Positions 1 to 10,180 of a DNA stretch of 64,000 nucleotides are shown piece after piece. The first letter of the stretch is position 1. Each line of letters begins with the position of its first letter. The stretch is from positions 25,852-89,851 of the forward strand of contig CAVWXP010000009.1 of assembly GCA_963759175.1 (NCBI GenBank). The letters are read 5' to 3'. The DNA comes from SZUA-442 sp963759175 (GTDB taxonomy: Bacteria > Actinomycetota > Acidimicrobiia > Spongiisociales > UBA5794). The position numbers and the translations under genes are program-made. The notes under the pieces are model-generated. The model did not search any database. It worked only from the letters and a program-made list of their open reading frames with translations, and was not told the DNA's origin.

Positions 1-803
1 GGGAGCCGTGAAGGCGTATCCGAGCGAACCAGTCGATCCCCGATGATGGAGCGGATGGCGGCGAGTGCCTCCCAGGTTGTGCCGTTCCACACCTCGTCGA
101 CGACATCGGCGGCGCCGACCTCGATGGACACCTCAGGGAGCGAAGCCACGGCGCGCAGCACGTCGCCGCTTCGGTTTCGTCGGGAGACCGCCCCCGGAGC
201 CCATGCGGCCCGGATCGGAGCAGGGAGGTCGCCTTCACCTGCCTCCCCACGTGATTCGATGGCCAGTTCGGGACTTCCGCCCAAGGCTTCCACGGCCTCG
301 GCTGCCACGTCGGCGAGGACGAGGACACGCTCGGAGTACTGGTACTGGACGATCTCCCAGTCGACTGCCGACGCCTCCGGCATCGGGAGGTGATCGATGG
401 TGCCATACGTGACCAGGTCGATGAGGCCGTGACCGGCTCCTGCGACCGTCCAGACCCTCCTACGGCGATCCCGCGGCCGCTGCGCCTCGCTGAGGCACAG
501 GACGCCACCGAGCCCGGATCGGTCCGAGGTGAGGACGATGTGCCCATCAGGGACGATGTCGGCGATGGCGCGTGCACACAGCCACGAGTCGACGAGGGGC
601 TGGGGCGTGTGCAGGAAGAGTTCATGGGTCCTGCGGGCCTCGCCGCTGAGGCCCTCGGCGACCACCTGGAGGTCGAGGTGGTGGAACACGATGGGGTGTC
701 TGGCACCGAGCGCGTCGGCGACGATCGCCAGTGAGGCGTCGGGTCGTTCCTCACCCACGGTGAGGACGTGGATGGTGTCCGCCGGGTCGGCCGGGTTGCC
801 CAT
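1..803 (-). CDS. Putative glycosyltransferase, truncated by window edge
   Basis: An open frame of 267 codons runs from an ATG at 803 off the left edge, so the C-terminus is missing. A purine-rich GGGAAGAG lies just before the ATG, which sits 14 bases after the gmd stop, so the two genes look co-transcribed. The visible part is soluble, with alternating hydrophobic segments (HVLTVGEE, HIVLTSDR, RVLVLAD), like the N-terminal Rossmann half of GT-B enzymes. No catalytic motif is visible because the donor-binding half lies outside the window. Position in a polysaccharide locus beside gmd favours a glycosyltransferase; this is inference. That the gene is real is much surer than its function. Confidence 0.7.
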   Translation of the reverse strand, partial: MGNPADPADTIHVLTVGEERPDASLAIVADALGARHPIVFHHLDLQVVAEGLSGEARRTHELFLHTPQPLVDSWLCARAIADIVPDGHIVLTSDRSGLGGVLCLSEAQRPRDRRRRVWTVAGAGHGLIDLVTYGTIDHLPMPEASAVDWEIVQYQYSERVLVLADVAAEAVEALGGSPELAIESRGEAGEGDLPAPIRAAWAPGAVSRRNRSGDVLRAVASLPEVSIEVGAADVVDEVWNGTTWEALAAIRSIIGDRLVRSDTPSRL

Positions 804-817
804 CTCTTCCCGAACCG

Positions 818-1852
818 TCAGAGCGGTGAGCTGATGGAGTGTGGATCCCCAACCCGCTCGCGGGCCATGGAGAGGTCCAGGCCCACTTCGGCGAGGTCTG
901 ATTCGACCATCTCGGCCACGAGTTCGGCGAAGCTGATCTCTGGGACCCATCCCAGCTCGGTTCGGGCCAGCGCCGGATCGGCCTGGAGGAACTCGACCTC
1001 GGTGGGGCGGAAGTACGTCGGATCGATCTCGACGTATGGGTGCCAGTCGAGCCCGACGACACCGAACGAGGCGTCGAGGAACTCGCGGATGGAGTAGGAC
1101 TCGCCGGTGCCGATGACGTAGTCGCCCGGCGTGTCGGTCTGGAGCATCATCCACATGGCTCGCACATAGTCGGCGGCGTGACCCCAGTCCCGCTTCGCCT
1201 CGAGATTGCCGAGGTACAGCTTGTCCTGGGTGCCGGCGACGATACGAGCGAGGGCACGGGTGATCTTGCGGGTGACGAACGTCTCACCACGCCGCGGGGA
1301 TTCGTGGTTGAACAGGATGCCGGTGACGGCGTGCATGCCATAGGCCTCCCGGTAGTTCCGTACGACCCAGTAGGCATACAGCTTCGCCGCTGCATACGGG
1401 GATCGGGGCTGGAACGGTGATGCTTCGGATTGCGGCGGCGGGGCGTCACCGAACATCTCTGAGGTGCCCGCTTGGTAGAGCCGGGTGTCGATGCCCGACT
1501 CCCGCACGGCCTCGAGCAGGCGGATCGTGCCGAGTCCGTCCACGTTGCCGGTGTATTCGGGCTGTTGGAAGGACACGGCGACGTGGGATTGCGCGGCGAG
1601 GTTGTAGATCTCGCCGGGCTCGATCGTGCGGATGAGCCGGGCGAGCTGCGATCCATCGGTGAGGTCGCCGTAGTGGAGCTTGAGCCGTTGGTCGGGCTCG
1701 TGGGCGTCCTGGTAGAGGTGGTCGATGCGATCCGTGTTGAACGATGAGGCCCGGCGAATGATGCCGTGGACCTCGTATCCCTTGTCGAGCAGCAGCTCGG
1801 CGAGGTAGGAACCGTCCTGCCCGGTGATGCCGGTGATGAGGGCCGTCTTCAC
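818..1852 (-). CDS. gmd: GDP-mannose 4,6-dehydratase
   Basis: Converts GDP-D-mannose to GDP-4-keto-6-deoxy-mannose, the precursor of GDP-fucose, GDP-rhamnose or GDP-perosamine. The 344-residue protein has the usual family length and is intact. It starts with the NAD(P)-binding motif TGITGQDGSYLAELL, followed by the family-typical RRASSFNTDRIDHLY. The short-chain dehydrogenase catalytic residues are present as TSEMFGD and the YAAAK motif. No GDP-fucose synthase, GDP-4-keto-6-deoxymannose reductase or perosamine aminotransferase was recognised in the window, so the final sugar is unknown; the next gene downstream leaves the window. Cytoplasmic. Confidence 0.96.
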   Translation of the reverse strand: MKTALITGITGQDGSYLAELLLDKGYEVHGIIRRASSFNTDRIDHLYQDAHEPDQRLKLHYGDLTDGSQLARLIRTIEPGEIYNLAAQSHVAVSFQQPEYTGNVDGLGTIRLLEAVRESGIDTRLYQAGTSEMFGDAPPPQSEASPFQPRSPYAAAKLYAYWVVRNYREAYGMHAVTGILFNHESPRRGETFVTRKITRALARIVAGTQDKLYLGNLEAKRDWGHAADYVRAMWMMLQTDTPGDYVIGTGESYSIREFLDASFGVVGLDWHPYVEIDPTYFRPTEVEFLQADPALARTELGWVPEISFAELVAEMVESDLAEVGLDLSMARERVGDPHSISSPL

Positions 1853-1918
1853 GTGTCTCCCTGGTCAGTGGTGTGGGAGGTTAGCCCCCATTCGGTGTGT
1901 GCCAGGGATGGCACGCGG

Positions 1919-2906
1919 TCAGTCCCGGTGGCGATTCAGCCGCTGGCGTTCCTCGATCTGGCGCCGGAGGGCCCGATCTGCGTTTCGGGCCGAGCGCCAG
2001 TCGCGATAGCTCGCGACCGGACCCGATGTCCTCCACCACACGCCGATGCGCGAGGTACTGCGTCGCGCCTTCTGCTGGCTTCGGACCCGGCGCCTCTCGC
2101 TGCGGCGTTCCCAGGCGAGGATGAAGGCCGGGGTTGCCGCGGTGGCCGGTCGACGGCTCCGGCCGAATGCGACGATGCCGACCGCGGCCAAGGCCGTGAA
2201 GGCCACTCCCACGGCAACGACCGGCATCGGAACTCCGCCGCCCCCCTCGACGTCATCGGACGCTGCGATGCCGGCGGGAACGAGGGTGGTGGTCGTCGTG
2301 GTGGGCGGCTGGGTCGTGGTCGTGGGCGCCGCCGTCGTGGTGGTCGTCGTGGGAGGCTGGGTCGTGGTCGTGGCCACGGTCGTCGTCGTGGCCTCCGTCG
2401 TCGTGGTCGGGGGTTCGGTCGTCGTGGTGGTCGTCGGGGGACGCGTGGTGGTGGTCGTGGGAGGGCGCGTCGTAGTGGTGGTCGGCGCCTGGGTCGTGGT
2501 GGTGGTCGGCGCCTGGGTCGTGGTGGTGGTCGGCGGCGTGGTCACCGTGAGCGTGAAGCCCTTCGAACTCGCGCCATCGGTGAAGGTGAACGAATAGGAC
2601 CCAGGCGTTGCGGAGGCGAAAGCCGTGAACGTGAAGGATTGTCGAAGGGCCTCCACAGCCGGGAGCGACCGACACGTTGGGCGCACTCCCCTGAACGCAG
2701 ACGCCGGCCTGGTCGGTGGTGGCCGTCACACTGACGGCGCTTCCCGGGGCGACCGAGCGACCGCCGGGGGCCGTGATGGTCGCCCAACGCTGGTTGGGGG
2801 GCGAGGACGACCACAGACCGCCGCCAGAGCGAGCGACAGGCGCACCACCCAGAGCCACCAGCCCAAAGCTCTCTGCCGTCGATCTCACACCACTACCTCT
2901 CGACAC
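1919..2906 (-). pseudogene. Thr-rich membrane-anchored surface protein, frameshifted
   Basis: Reads as an exported wall or surface protein: an Ig-like beta domain (SVAPGSAVSVTATTDQAGV ... PGSYSFTFTD), a long Thr-rich linker of TTTTT/PP blocks, then a hydrophobic segment VVAVGVAFTALAAVGIVAF followed by RSRR and a basic cytoplasmic tail of about 80 residues. The two halves of the beta domain lie in different frames; removing one base near 2637 joins them as GCGGPST-SFTFTAFAS. No signal peptide is visible in the present frame, but a neighbouring frame near 2850 encodes a hydrophobic stretch (WVVRLSLALAAV), suggesting a second frameshift. It lies between the Wzz kinase and gmd. Function unknown. 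Confidence 0.7.
2285..2545 (-). repeat. Low-complexity ACC/CCG tract encoding Thr-Pro linker
   Basis: Imperfect short repeats built from ACGACC/ACCACC units on the minus strand encode poly-Thr blocks separated by QAP, RPP, EPP and QPP. Such linkers are typical of extended, often glycosylated stalks that hold a surface domain away from the membrane. The tract is prone to slippage and is the kind of place where length varies between strains. Confidence 0.85.
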
Positions 2907-2970
2907 GTGTGGAGCACAGCCTACGGTCGATGACGCTGTTCAGCTCGCCGGAGCCGGTGAGGTCGGGAGG

Positions 2971-4858
2971 TCAGCGACCGTCGCCTGCGGGTTGACCCGA
3001 CTCCTGGATGTCGACCTCGACGACCTGTTGGGACGGGAATCCGCCCAGGGTGTCGGCCATCGAGCCCGCGGAGACGGTCATCTCGGCGCGCAACGGTGCG
3101 AGGTTGTAGACGTACCCGATGGGTGGGATGCCAACGAGGGCGATCTGATCCCGCAGCTCCTCTGCGACGGCGATGTCGCTGTTGTGGGCGACGATCACCA
3201 TCGCACGATCGGCGAGACGGGCCAGCGTCGTCGCGTAGGCGACACGCAACAGCGGCGGTGCATCGATGAGCACGAGGTCGTACTTGGCGTGGATGGCGTC
3301 GAAGAGCTTGTGCGTCGCCGGCGATGCGAAGAAGTCGGGTGCCTTGACCTGTGACCGACCGCGCGACAGGAGGTGGATGACCCCCGGTCCGTCGTGATCC
3401 ACCTCGATGACGGCCTTGGCCAGGGTGGTGCTACGCGCAACGACGTCGGTCATGCCGAGCGGTGGGGGGACGTCACCGAGCAAGAGCCGGGTGATCTGCT
3501 GGTTCCCGAAGTCGGCGTCCATCACGAGCACGCTGCGACCTTCGCGAGCAGCGGCGATGGCGGTGTTGGCGGTCACCACCGTCTTGCCCTCCGACAACCC
3601 GGCCGAGGTCGCCACCACGGACACGTAGTTCTGACTTCCATCTTCCCTGATCGGGAACATCTGCTGCAGCGAGATCGAGGCAGCGACGAATCGGAACGCC
3701 TCCGCGGAGGCGCTCGTCGGTTCGTGGACGACTGGCAGGAGCGTGCGAACCCGCTCCTCCTTGAAGTTCGGAACATCGGCGAGGAGCCGCTCGCCGAGCA
3801 CCGACTCGGGCTCGTTGCGGCTCTCGAACTTGCGATGCCTCCCTGCAAGGAGCACCGCGATCGTCGAGCCGAGGGCGAGGCCGACCATGGCGCCCAACAC
3901 GACGTAGAGACCTGCACCCGAGGGCTCGGCGGTCTCGGCCGGGGAGAAGAACACGACACCACTCGAGGCGAGATCGGCGTCGACGGCGAGCTGGTCACGC
4001 CGGCTCTGGAGTTCGCTGAGGCGGCGCTGGGCCTCGGTCTGTGACGCAATCAGCGTGATGCGGTCGGGACTCTGCTGTTCCACGGCGACGGCGAGGTCTC
4101 GCTGCCGGTCGAGGTCGGTCCTGAGGGTGTCTACTTGCAGTCCGAGAAGCTGGACCTGGTTGTTGAAGCGCGTGATGGCTCCGTCAGAGGCACCCGCCGA
4201 AGGGGCCTCGAGGGTGAGTAGTCCGACCGTTGCAACATCGAGTTGTTCCTGCTTTGCCGCTCGCACCGGATCGGAGGCGAGGGCTGTGAGCACGGCTTGG
4301 TCCCTCGCCGCGAGTTGCTGCTCGTACGCGACGAGTTCGGCGTCGAGCTCCTCGATGGACACGTCGAGCTCCCTCACCGCACTTGCGAAGGTCGCGTTCG
4401 GCGCTCTGGCTCCCGATGTCCTGGTACGCAACGGCGACGGCGTTGACGACGCCGATCGCTTCACGCTGGGTCGGTGCCGTGTAGGAGAGGGTGACGATGC
4501 CGCTCGATGACGATGCACTCACGGACAGGCCCTCGACGATGTCGCCGACGGTCACGACGATGGGCGGTGACTGATCAGCCGCGATATCGACGGCTTCCCT
4601 GGCCACGGCTCGGGACCGGATGATCGCCACCTGGCCCTCGACGTAGCGCTCAGGGGATTCCGCGGCACCCTGGTCGAAGAGGTTCGAGGCGCGCGGATCC
4701 TGGACGTTGAGGGTCGCCTCAGCGGTCCACTGTCCGGTCTGGGAGGCGTACAGCCACCCGAGGCTCGCGAACGCGAACACGAGGAACAGGACGAACCAAC
4801 GGAACCGCCAGATGGCGTTGAGTACCGTCGGTTCCGATGAAGAATTGGTGCCGGCCAC
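2971..4858 (-). pseudogene. Wzz-type chain-length regulator fused to BY-kinase domain (CpsD/CapB-like), frameshifted
   Basis: A polysaccharide co-polymerase that sets EPS chain length with the Wzy polymerase at the inner membrane. The N-terminus has a Wzz topology: TM1 (WFVLFLVFAFASLGWLYAS), a periplasmic coiled-coil-rich region, then TM2 (LYVVLGAMVGLALGSTIAVLL). A cytoplasmic P-loop kinase follows, with Walker A AGLSEGKT, Walker A' VLVMDADF and Walker B LVLIDAPP. The usual C-terminal tyrosine cluster is absent. Reading starts at ATG 4858 and the frame shifts near 4393 (AERD to FASAVREL), then runs to 2971; a one-base error restores one protein of about 628 residues. A sequencing error is plausible because both halves are well conserved. 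Confidence 0.88.
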
Positions 4859-4962
4859 GTATCCGCCTCGGTTCCGATGCCTATGCGAGGCTACCGGGAG
4901 TGGGGACGAAGTGGCATGGCCAAAACGGCCTGGCCACGGTGACTAGCCACCTCGGTTCAGCT

Positions 4963-5667
4963 GATGCGGCCGGAGATGGGGAGCCATGTGGACCCCACCT
5001 GGGCAGGAACGAAGTCGTTGTCCGCATTCCCCGCCGTATTCGTGAACCGGAAATACATCGTCACCTGCGACGGACGGAACAACGCAGGCGAGAACACCCC
5101 ATCACCATTCCAATCCCCCGCAATCAACCGATCATCAGGATTCCCGAAAATGAACGACGCATCCGCATTCCCCTGCGAATGCGAGTTCCGGAAATACACC
5201 AGACCCGTCGACTCACGATGCAACCCAACCGTCTCGACCCCATCACCATCGAAATCACCCACAAACGGCTTGTCACCCGGATTCCCGAACACATACGAGA
5301 ACTCCGCAGCACCCAAACCACCACCATCGGTACCCAACTCATTGATGATGTAGAACGTCTGATTCGACGGCCGATAGATCGACACCGTATCGAACCCGTC
5401 ATTGTCGAAATCGCCCGCAATCGGGATATCACCCGGATTCCCGAAGAAGAACGAGATATCAGCAGGACCCTGCGTATTCGTCTGCCTCAGATACACGAAC
5501 CCATCCGACTGGCGATACAACCCGGGCGTCTCCACCCCATCACCATTCCAGTCACCCATGAACGGCACATCACCAGGATTCCCGAAATAGAAGTTCGTCA
5601 GGACGGCGCCGTCATCGTCGAACAGATACCACCGACCCTGCAACGGATCCACCAGACCCGACGCATG
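4963..5667 (-). repeat. Dispersed 705-bp repeat, copy A (C-terminal module)
   Basis: Encodes the C-terminal module of the Calx-beta protein. It matches copy B (14491-15195) over exactly 705 bases without an indel, differing only at scattered bases and at a short patch near 5600. Copy C (24888-25463) is a shorter near-identical match. All three are in the same orientation. Confidence 0.93.
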
Positions 5668-7350
5668 CGCTCCGGCCACCGAGTCACCGCTCACGACCAC
5701 GAACACCTGCTTGGCTTCTGACGCCCCACCGTCGGCATCACTCGCCGACGCGGTGATCGTGTAGAAGCCCTCGGACGTGTACGTGTGGAGCTGGGCGAAC
5801 GTCCGCGTGCCCACCGGGGTGATCGGGATGTCCGTGACAGGCGTTCCGTCGCCCCAGTCGATCGAGACCACGTGGGTGTCGGCCGTGCCGGGATCGGTGA
5901 ATGCTCCGGCGAGCCGCACTGCCTCTCCCGGTGAGAACTGGAACATCGGCACCCCGCCGGCATCGGTGGTGCGCATGCCGGCACTGATCACCGGCGCGAC
6001 GTTGTTGGCGTCGAGGATGGTCCCGACCGCCTGGGCATCGACCAGCGTCGTGTTGACCGGATTGGTGAGAGTCACGCCGAGGGTCTCGGCGACCTCGTCG
6101 AGGCCGTCGTTCGTGAGCGTCACCTCGAATGTTCGCTGCGTGGTGCCCGGAGGGAACGTGAGGACCGTCGGAGGAATCGCGACGAAATCTCCGGCGCGAC
6201 AGCCGTCGCATTCGTGGTCGCATACGTCACCGACACCGTCTGGCCCGATGCGGGAAGCAGGGCCACGGTGAACTCCATGACGCCCGCAGCCTCCGATGTC
6301 GGTGCTGCGTCGATGATCGTGATGCCCGGTGCACCGTCGTTGTCGATGATGGTTCCGGTGCCCACGGCGGTGGCGATGGTCGCATTCACCGCTCCCGAGG
6401 GTGACCGTCAGCGTCTCCGATGCCTCGTTGAGCGCATCGTTCACGGTGGGGATGGTGACGGTCCTCGATGTGGTCGCCGAGGTGAACTGCAGCTGGCCCG
6501 CAGCAGAGGTGTAGTCGCCGGGGGCGACTGCCGTTCCGTTCGCCGTGGCGTAATTGACCGTGACGGTGGAGGACGGAAGGTTGGTCATCGTCACCGTGAA
6601 GACGAGGCTGCCACCTCCCCGATACTGCGTCGCCGATCGACGGACAGGAGTCGGGTCGTTGTCGTTGATCGTGCCGATGGCGACGCTCGTACCGAGCGTC
6701 GCATTGGTCGGGGCACCCAGGGTGACCGTGAACTGCTCATTCGGTTCATCGAGGGCGTCGTCGTTGATCGTGACGTCGATCGTCCCACCGCTCGTCTCCG
6801 GCGGGATCACCAGGGTGCCGGACGCCGCTGTGAAGTCGGCGGGTGAGGTGGCAGTCCCCGGTGCGGTGGACCACGGAACCGATACCGACCGGCCTGACTG
6901 CGCACTCAACGTGACGTTGAAGGTCATCGTTCCGGTGTTCTCGATGTCGAAGAGGGTTGGATCGACACGACCGGTAGCAGGTCATCGTTCTGGATCGTCA
7001 ACGTATGGACGTGATCCCTGAAATCGACCCTCCACCTGACGCGTTCTGGAGACCCAACACCACCGTCTCGTCGGCTTCATTCAACGCATCGCCATTCACA
7101 TTCACGGTCACCTGCTGCGTCGCCCCATTCACCGAACCCGCAGGGAACGTCACCAACGACGGCGACGCAAACGAGAAATCGAGACACCCGACGTCGCCGA
7201 CCCCGACGTACGCACCACCTGAACCGTCTGAGGAGCCAACAACGCCGCAGCCGTCGTCAACGCAACACTCACCGACCGACCCGTAGAACCCGAATTCCCC
7301 TCAGCAAACCCACTCGACCCCGAAGAGAACCCAACCGAGAACGCGTCCGC

Positions 7351-8088
7351 GTCGTCGTTCTGGATCGTCAACGTGTGCGACGTCGTACCCGAGATCGACC
7401 CACCTCCAGACACACTCTGGAGACCCAACACCACCGTCTCATTCGACTCAGGCGTCGTGTCGCCATTCACGGTCACGGTCACCTGCTGCGTCGCCCCATT
7501 CACCGAACCCGCAGGGAACGTCACCAACGACGGCGACGCAAACGAGAAATCGACACCCGACGTCGCCGACCCCGACGTACGCACCACCTGAACCGTCTGA
7601 GGAGCCAACAACGCCGCAGCCGTCGTCAACGCAACACTCACCGACCGACCCGTAGAACCCGAATTCCCCTCAGCAAACCCACTCGACCCCGAAGAGAACC
7701 CAACCGAGAACGCGTCCGCGTCGTCGTTCTGGATCGTCAACGTGTGCGACGTCGTACCCGAGATCGACCCACCTTCAGACACACTCTGAAGACCCAACAC
7801 CACCGTCTCATTCGACTCAGGCGTCGTGTCGCCATTCACGGTCACGGTCACCTGCTGCGTCGCCCCATTCACCGAACCCGCAGGGAACGTCACCAACGAC
7901 GGCGACGCAAACGAGAAATCGACACCCGACGTCGCCGACCCCGACGTACGCACCACCTGAACCGTCTGAGGAGCCAACAACGCCGCAGCCGTCGTCAACG
8001 CAACACTCACCGACCGACCCGTAGAACCCGAATTCCCCTCAGCAAACCCACTCGACCCCGACAGAGAACCCAACCGAGAAGCCGTCGT
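7351..8088 (-). repeat. Tandem 369-bp direct repeats encoding Calx-beta units
   Basis: Two nearly identical 369-base units (7351-7719 and 7720-8088) encode 123-residue Calx-beta domains beginning GFSSGSSGFAEGNSGSTGR. Differences are very few, for example ctccag/ctggag against ttcag/ctgaag. A third, more diverged copy lies at about 6982-7350. The period is a multiple of three, so unit gain or loss keeps the frame. Such identity points to recent duplication and makes assembly collapse possible. Confidence 0.92.
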
Positions 8089-8625
8089 CATCGTCGGCAA
8101 TGGTGACGGTGTGAACCGACTGCGCAGCGATGATCTCACCGCCGCTCGATGACGGATCGTCAGCTCGAGGGTCTCGCCGTCATCATCGTCGACGTCGTCG
8201 AGCGCCGCGAACTCGATCGTTCGCGTGGCACCAAGATTGTCGCCGATGTCGAATTGCAGATTGGTGGGTGACGTGAAGTCATGGTCTGACGCGGTTGCGT
8301 CACCGCCCGTGATTTCGACGGTGAACTGGAGCGGAGCTGCAAGCGGAGCGAGGGCATTGAGCTCGATGTCGATGTTGACTGAGGCGCCACCCTCCGTCGG
8401 GTTGCTCGTGGACGCGGTGAATCCCACCTCTGGTGGGGCGGCCTGGGCGGGAGCGGCGATCGCAAGAACGGTGGCTGCGACAGCTGCCGCAACCATCAAA
8501 CGGAATGCTCGGCTGGACCCCACTCCAGCATGCGTGGCCAGACCCATCTTCACATCGCCTTCATCGCTGCTTTCCGCGAACGGTAGCGACCTTCCGGCCT
8601 ACCGATCAAAGGCGCGAAACCGCGG

Positions 8626-9984
8626 TCACGAGTGGGAAGCGTGACGACCGACGCCCTCGTAGACGAGGCCCGCCGCGAGGACGGCCTCGGGGTCGAGTCG
8701 GTTCCGTGCATCGACGACGGTACGACCCCGCATGCAATCGGCCGCCCGCGACCAATCGATGTCGACGAACTCGGGCCACTCGGTCACGAACACGACGGCA
8801 TCGGCGCCGCAGATCGCCTCGAACGGGTTCGTCACGATCGACAGTTCAGGGATCTCGGGGATGTCGGTGACCAGCGGATCGGCGGCGCGCACCATCACAC
8901 CCTTCTCGATCAGCGACTTGGCGATGGTGATGGCAGGGGCATCACGGATGTCGTCCGTGCCCGGCTTGAAGGCGAGGCCCAGGAGGGCGATCTTGCGTCC
9001 GCGGAGCGGCCGCAGGTGATGCTGGAGCTTGCGGACGATGACGTGGCGCTGATTCGTGTTGACCCTCCGCACGGCATCGAGGATCAACGGTTCCACACCC
9101 TGCTCGCGTGCCATCGAGGCCAGTGCAGAGGTGTCCTTGCCGAAGCAGGACCCGCCCCAACCGACGCCGGCATCGAGGAACTTGGCACCGACGCGGGAAT
9201 CGAGGCCGATCGCGTAGGCGACCTCGGTCACGTCGGCGTCGAGCCACTCGCAGATGTTGGCGATCTCGTTGATGAAGCTGATCTTCGTGGCGAGGAAGGC
9301 ATTGGCTGCATACTTGATCGTCTCGGCCGTCGCCCGGCTGGTCTTGATCAGCGTGGGCTTGCGGGTGGGATCACCGCCGTCGAAGGACTGGGAGAGGACC
9401 CGGTCGTAGACATGGGCGACCTTCTCGACGGCGGCCGGAACGTCGCCACCGACGACCACTCGTTCGGGGTGCATGAAGTCCTCGACCGCCGAACCCTCGC
9501 GCAGGAACTCCGGATTGCTCACCACGGTCAGAACGCTCGGGTCGATCCCATCCCTGAGGGCGGCCGTGATGGTCGCCTCGAGCCAGTTGCCACTGCCCAC
9601 CGGCACGGTGCTCTTCGTGACCACGATGTGGGGTTCGGTCATGGCAGCGCCGATCGAGCGAGCAGCCGCAGCGACGGAGCTCATGTCGGGATGGCCGTTG
9701 ACGCCAGGGGGTGTATCGACGCACAGGAACACGATCTCGGATCGCGCCATGGCGTCGTCGTAGTCGTCGGTGAAGAACAGCCGGCCGGATGCGACGCCGG
9801 CGGCGAGGCGGTCATCGAGGCCAGCCTCGAAGAAGGGTGCTGCGCCTGCGTTGAGCGTCGCGAGCTTGTCACGATCGATCTCGACGCCGACGACATCGTG
9901 CCCGAGATCGGCGAGGCAAGCTGCCATCACCGTGCCAACGTATCCGCTGCCAACAACGGCGATGCCGCGTTCGCTTCCCATCAT
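8626..9984 (-). CDS. UDP-glucose/GDP-mannose 6-dehydrogenase family protein
   Basis: Oxidises the C6 hydroxyl of a nucleotide sugar to a uronic acid using two NAD+. The N-terminal Rossmann motif is VVGSGYVGTVMAACLADLG; the catalytic cysteine lies in GWGGSCFGKD; the C-terminal domain has GLAFKPGTDDIRDAPA. I choose the ATG at 9984 (452 residues): the open frame extends to a GTG at 10038, but that lies at the likely transcription start of the promoter at 10044-10071, and GGGGGA precedes ATG 9984/9981. The substrate (UDP-Glc, UDP-GlcNAc or GDP-Man) cannot be fixed from sequence alone. An ArnA-like decarboxylase and amino-sugar genes elsewhere in the window are possible users of its product. Confidence 0.95.
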   Translation of the reverse strand: MMGSERGIAVVGSGYVGTVMAACLADLGHDVVGVEIDRDKLATLNAGAAPFFEAGLDDRLAAGVASGRLFFTDDYDDAMARSEIVFLCVDTPPGVNGHPDMSSVAAAARSIGAAMTEPHIVVTKSTVPVGSGNWLEATITAALRDGIDPSVLTVVSNPEFLREGSAVEDFMHPERVVVGGDVPAAVEKVAHVYDRVLSQSFDGGDPTRKPTLIKTSRATAETIKYAANAFLATKISFINEIANICEWLDADVTEVAYAIGLDSRVGAKFLDAGVGWGGSCFGKDTSALASMAREQGVEPLILDAVRRVNTNQRHVIVRKLQHHLRPLRGRKIALLGLAFKPGTDDIRDAPAITIAKSLIEKGVMVRAADPLVTDIPEIPELSIVTNPFEAICGADAVVFVTEWPEFVDIDWSRAADCMRGRTVVDARNRLDPEAVLAAGLVYEGVGRHASHS

Positions 9985-10043
9985 TCCCCCAAGATCGGCT
10001 CCGCTGTGGTCCGTGCGGGCCTCGTCGTCATTACCCACGAGAC

Positions 10044-10071
10044 ATCTTATCAGATCAACTACTCAGCGCAA
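10044..10071 (-). promoter_or_regulatory. Putative sigma-70 type promoter upstream of the UDP-sugar dehydrogenase
   Basis: On the minus strand TTGCGC (10071-10066), a 16-base spacer, then TAAGAT (10049-10044) preceded by TG at the extended -10 position. Start of transcription would fall near 10037, giving a leader of about 50 bases before ATG 9984. It is an AT-rich island in a GC-rich region. Motif match only. Confidence 0.5.
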
Positions 10072-10180
10072 CCATGCGAATACGCAAGGTGGCTTCCTGT
10101 CACCCTTCGATGTTCGGCACGACGCGGGCGCTGGTTGATGCATATTCCTGCGTGCGCCATGGTAGGTCGCGGGTCGGACA

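Larger units (their letters stand above)
4957..8553 (-). pseudogene. Secreted Calx-beta repeat protein with C-terminal FGNPGD-type module, multiply frameshifted
   Basis: Starts at ATG 8553 with a clear signal peptide (LMVAAAVAATVLAIAAPAQA, cut before APPEV). About six Calx-beta units follow, ending in IxNDD or INDND, which normally bind calcium, then a PKD-like segment (VVSIDWGDGTPV) and a C-terminal module of four repeats with FGNPGD and GDWNGDG. The chain would be about 1,200 residues but is broken: frameshifts are inferred near 8155, 8061, 7182, 7010, 6957, 6390 and 6195 by comparing repeat copies with one another. Several are single-base differences between otherwise identical repeats. 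Likely role: an extracellular adhesin or matrix protein. It lies between the UDP-sugar dehydrogenase and the Wzz kinase. Confidence 0.85.

Noticed and set aside
2285..2545. Possible satellite or regulatory repeat
   Set aside because: It is the coding sequence of a Thr-Pro linker between a beta domain and a TM helix.
4837..5721. Long plus-strand frame rich in Arg, Ile and Pro over the C-terminal module, with equivalents at 14155-16131 and 24850-26397
   Set aside because: They mirror the minus-strand repeats base for base, show the same Arg/Ile-rich pattern in all three copies and match no protein family; the minus-strand reading has signal peptides and known domains.
6195..6390. Programmed frameshifting in the Calx-beta gene
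   Set aside because: The shifts come in several unrelated contexts without slippery heptamers or a conserved hairpin; error or decay explains them better.
7000..8090. Possible CRISPR array because of regular repeats
   Set aside because: The repeat period is 369 bases with no short unique spacers, and it encodes Calx-beta domains.
7375..8106. Plus-strand Arg-rich repetitive frame over the Calx-beta region
   Set aside because: Shadow of the 369-bp tandem repeats; its composition is that of an antisense frame in GC-rich DNA.
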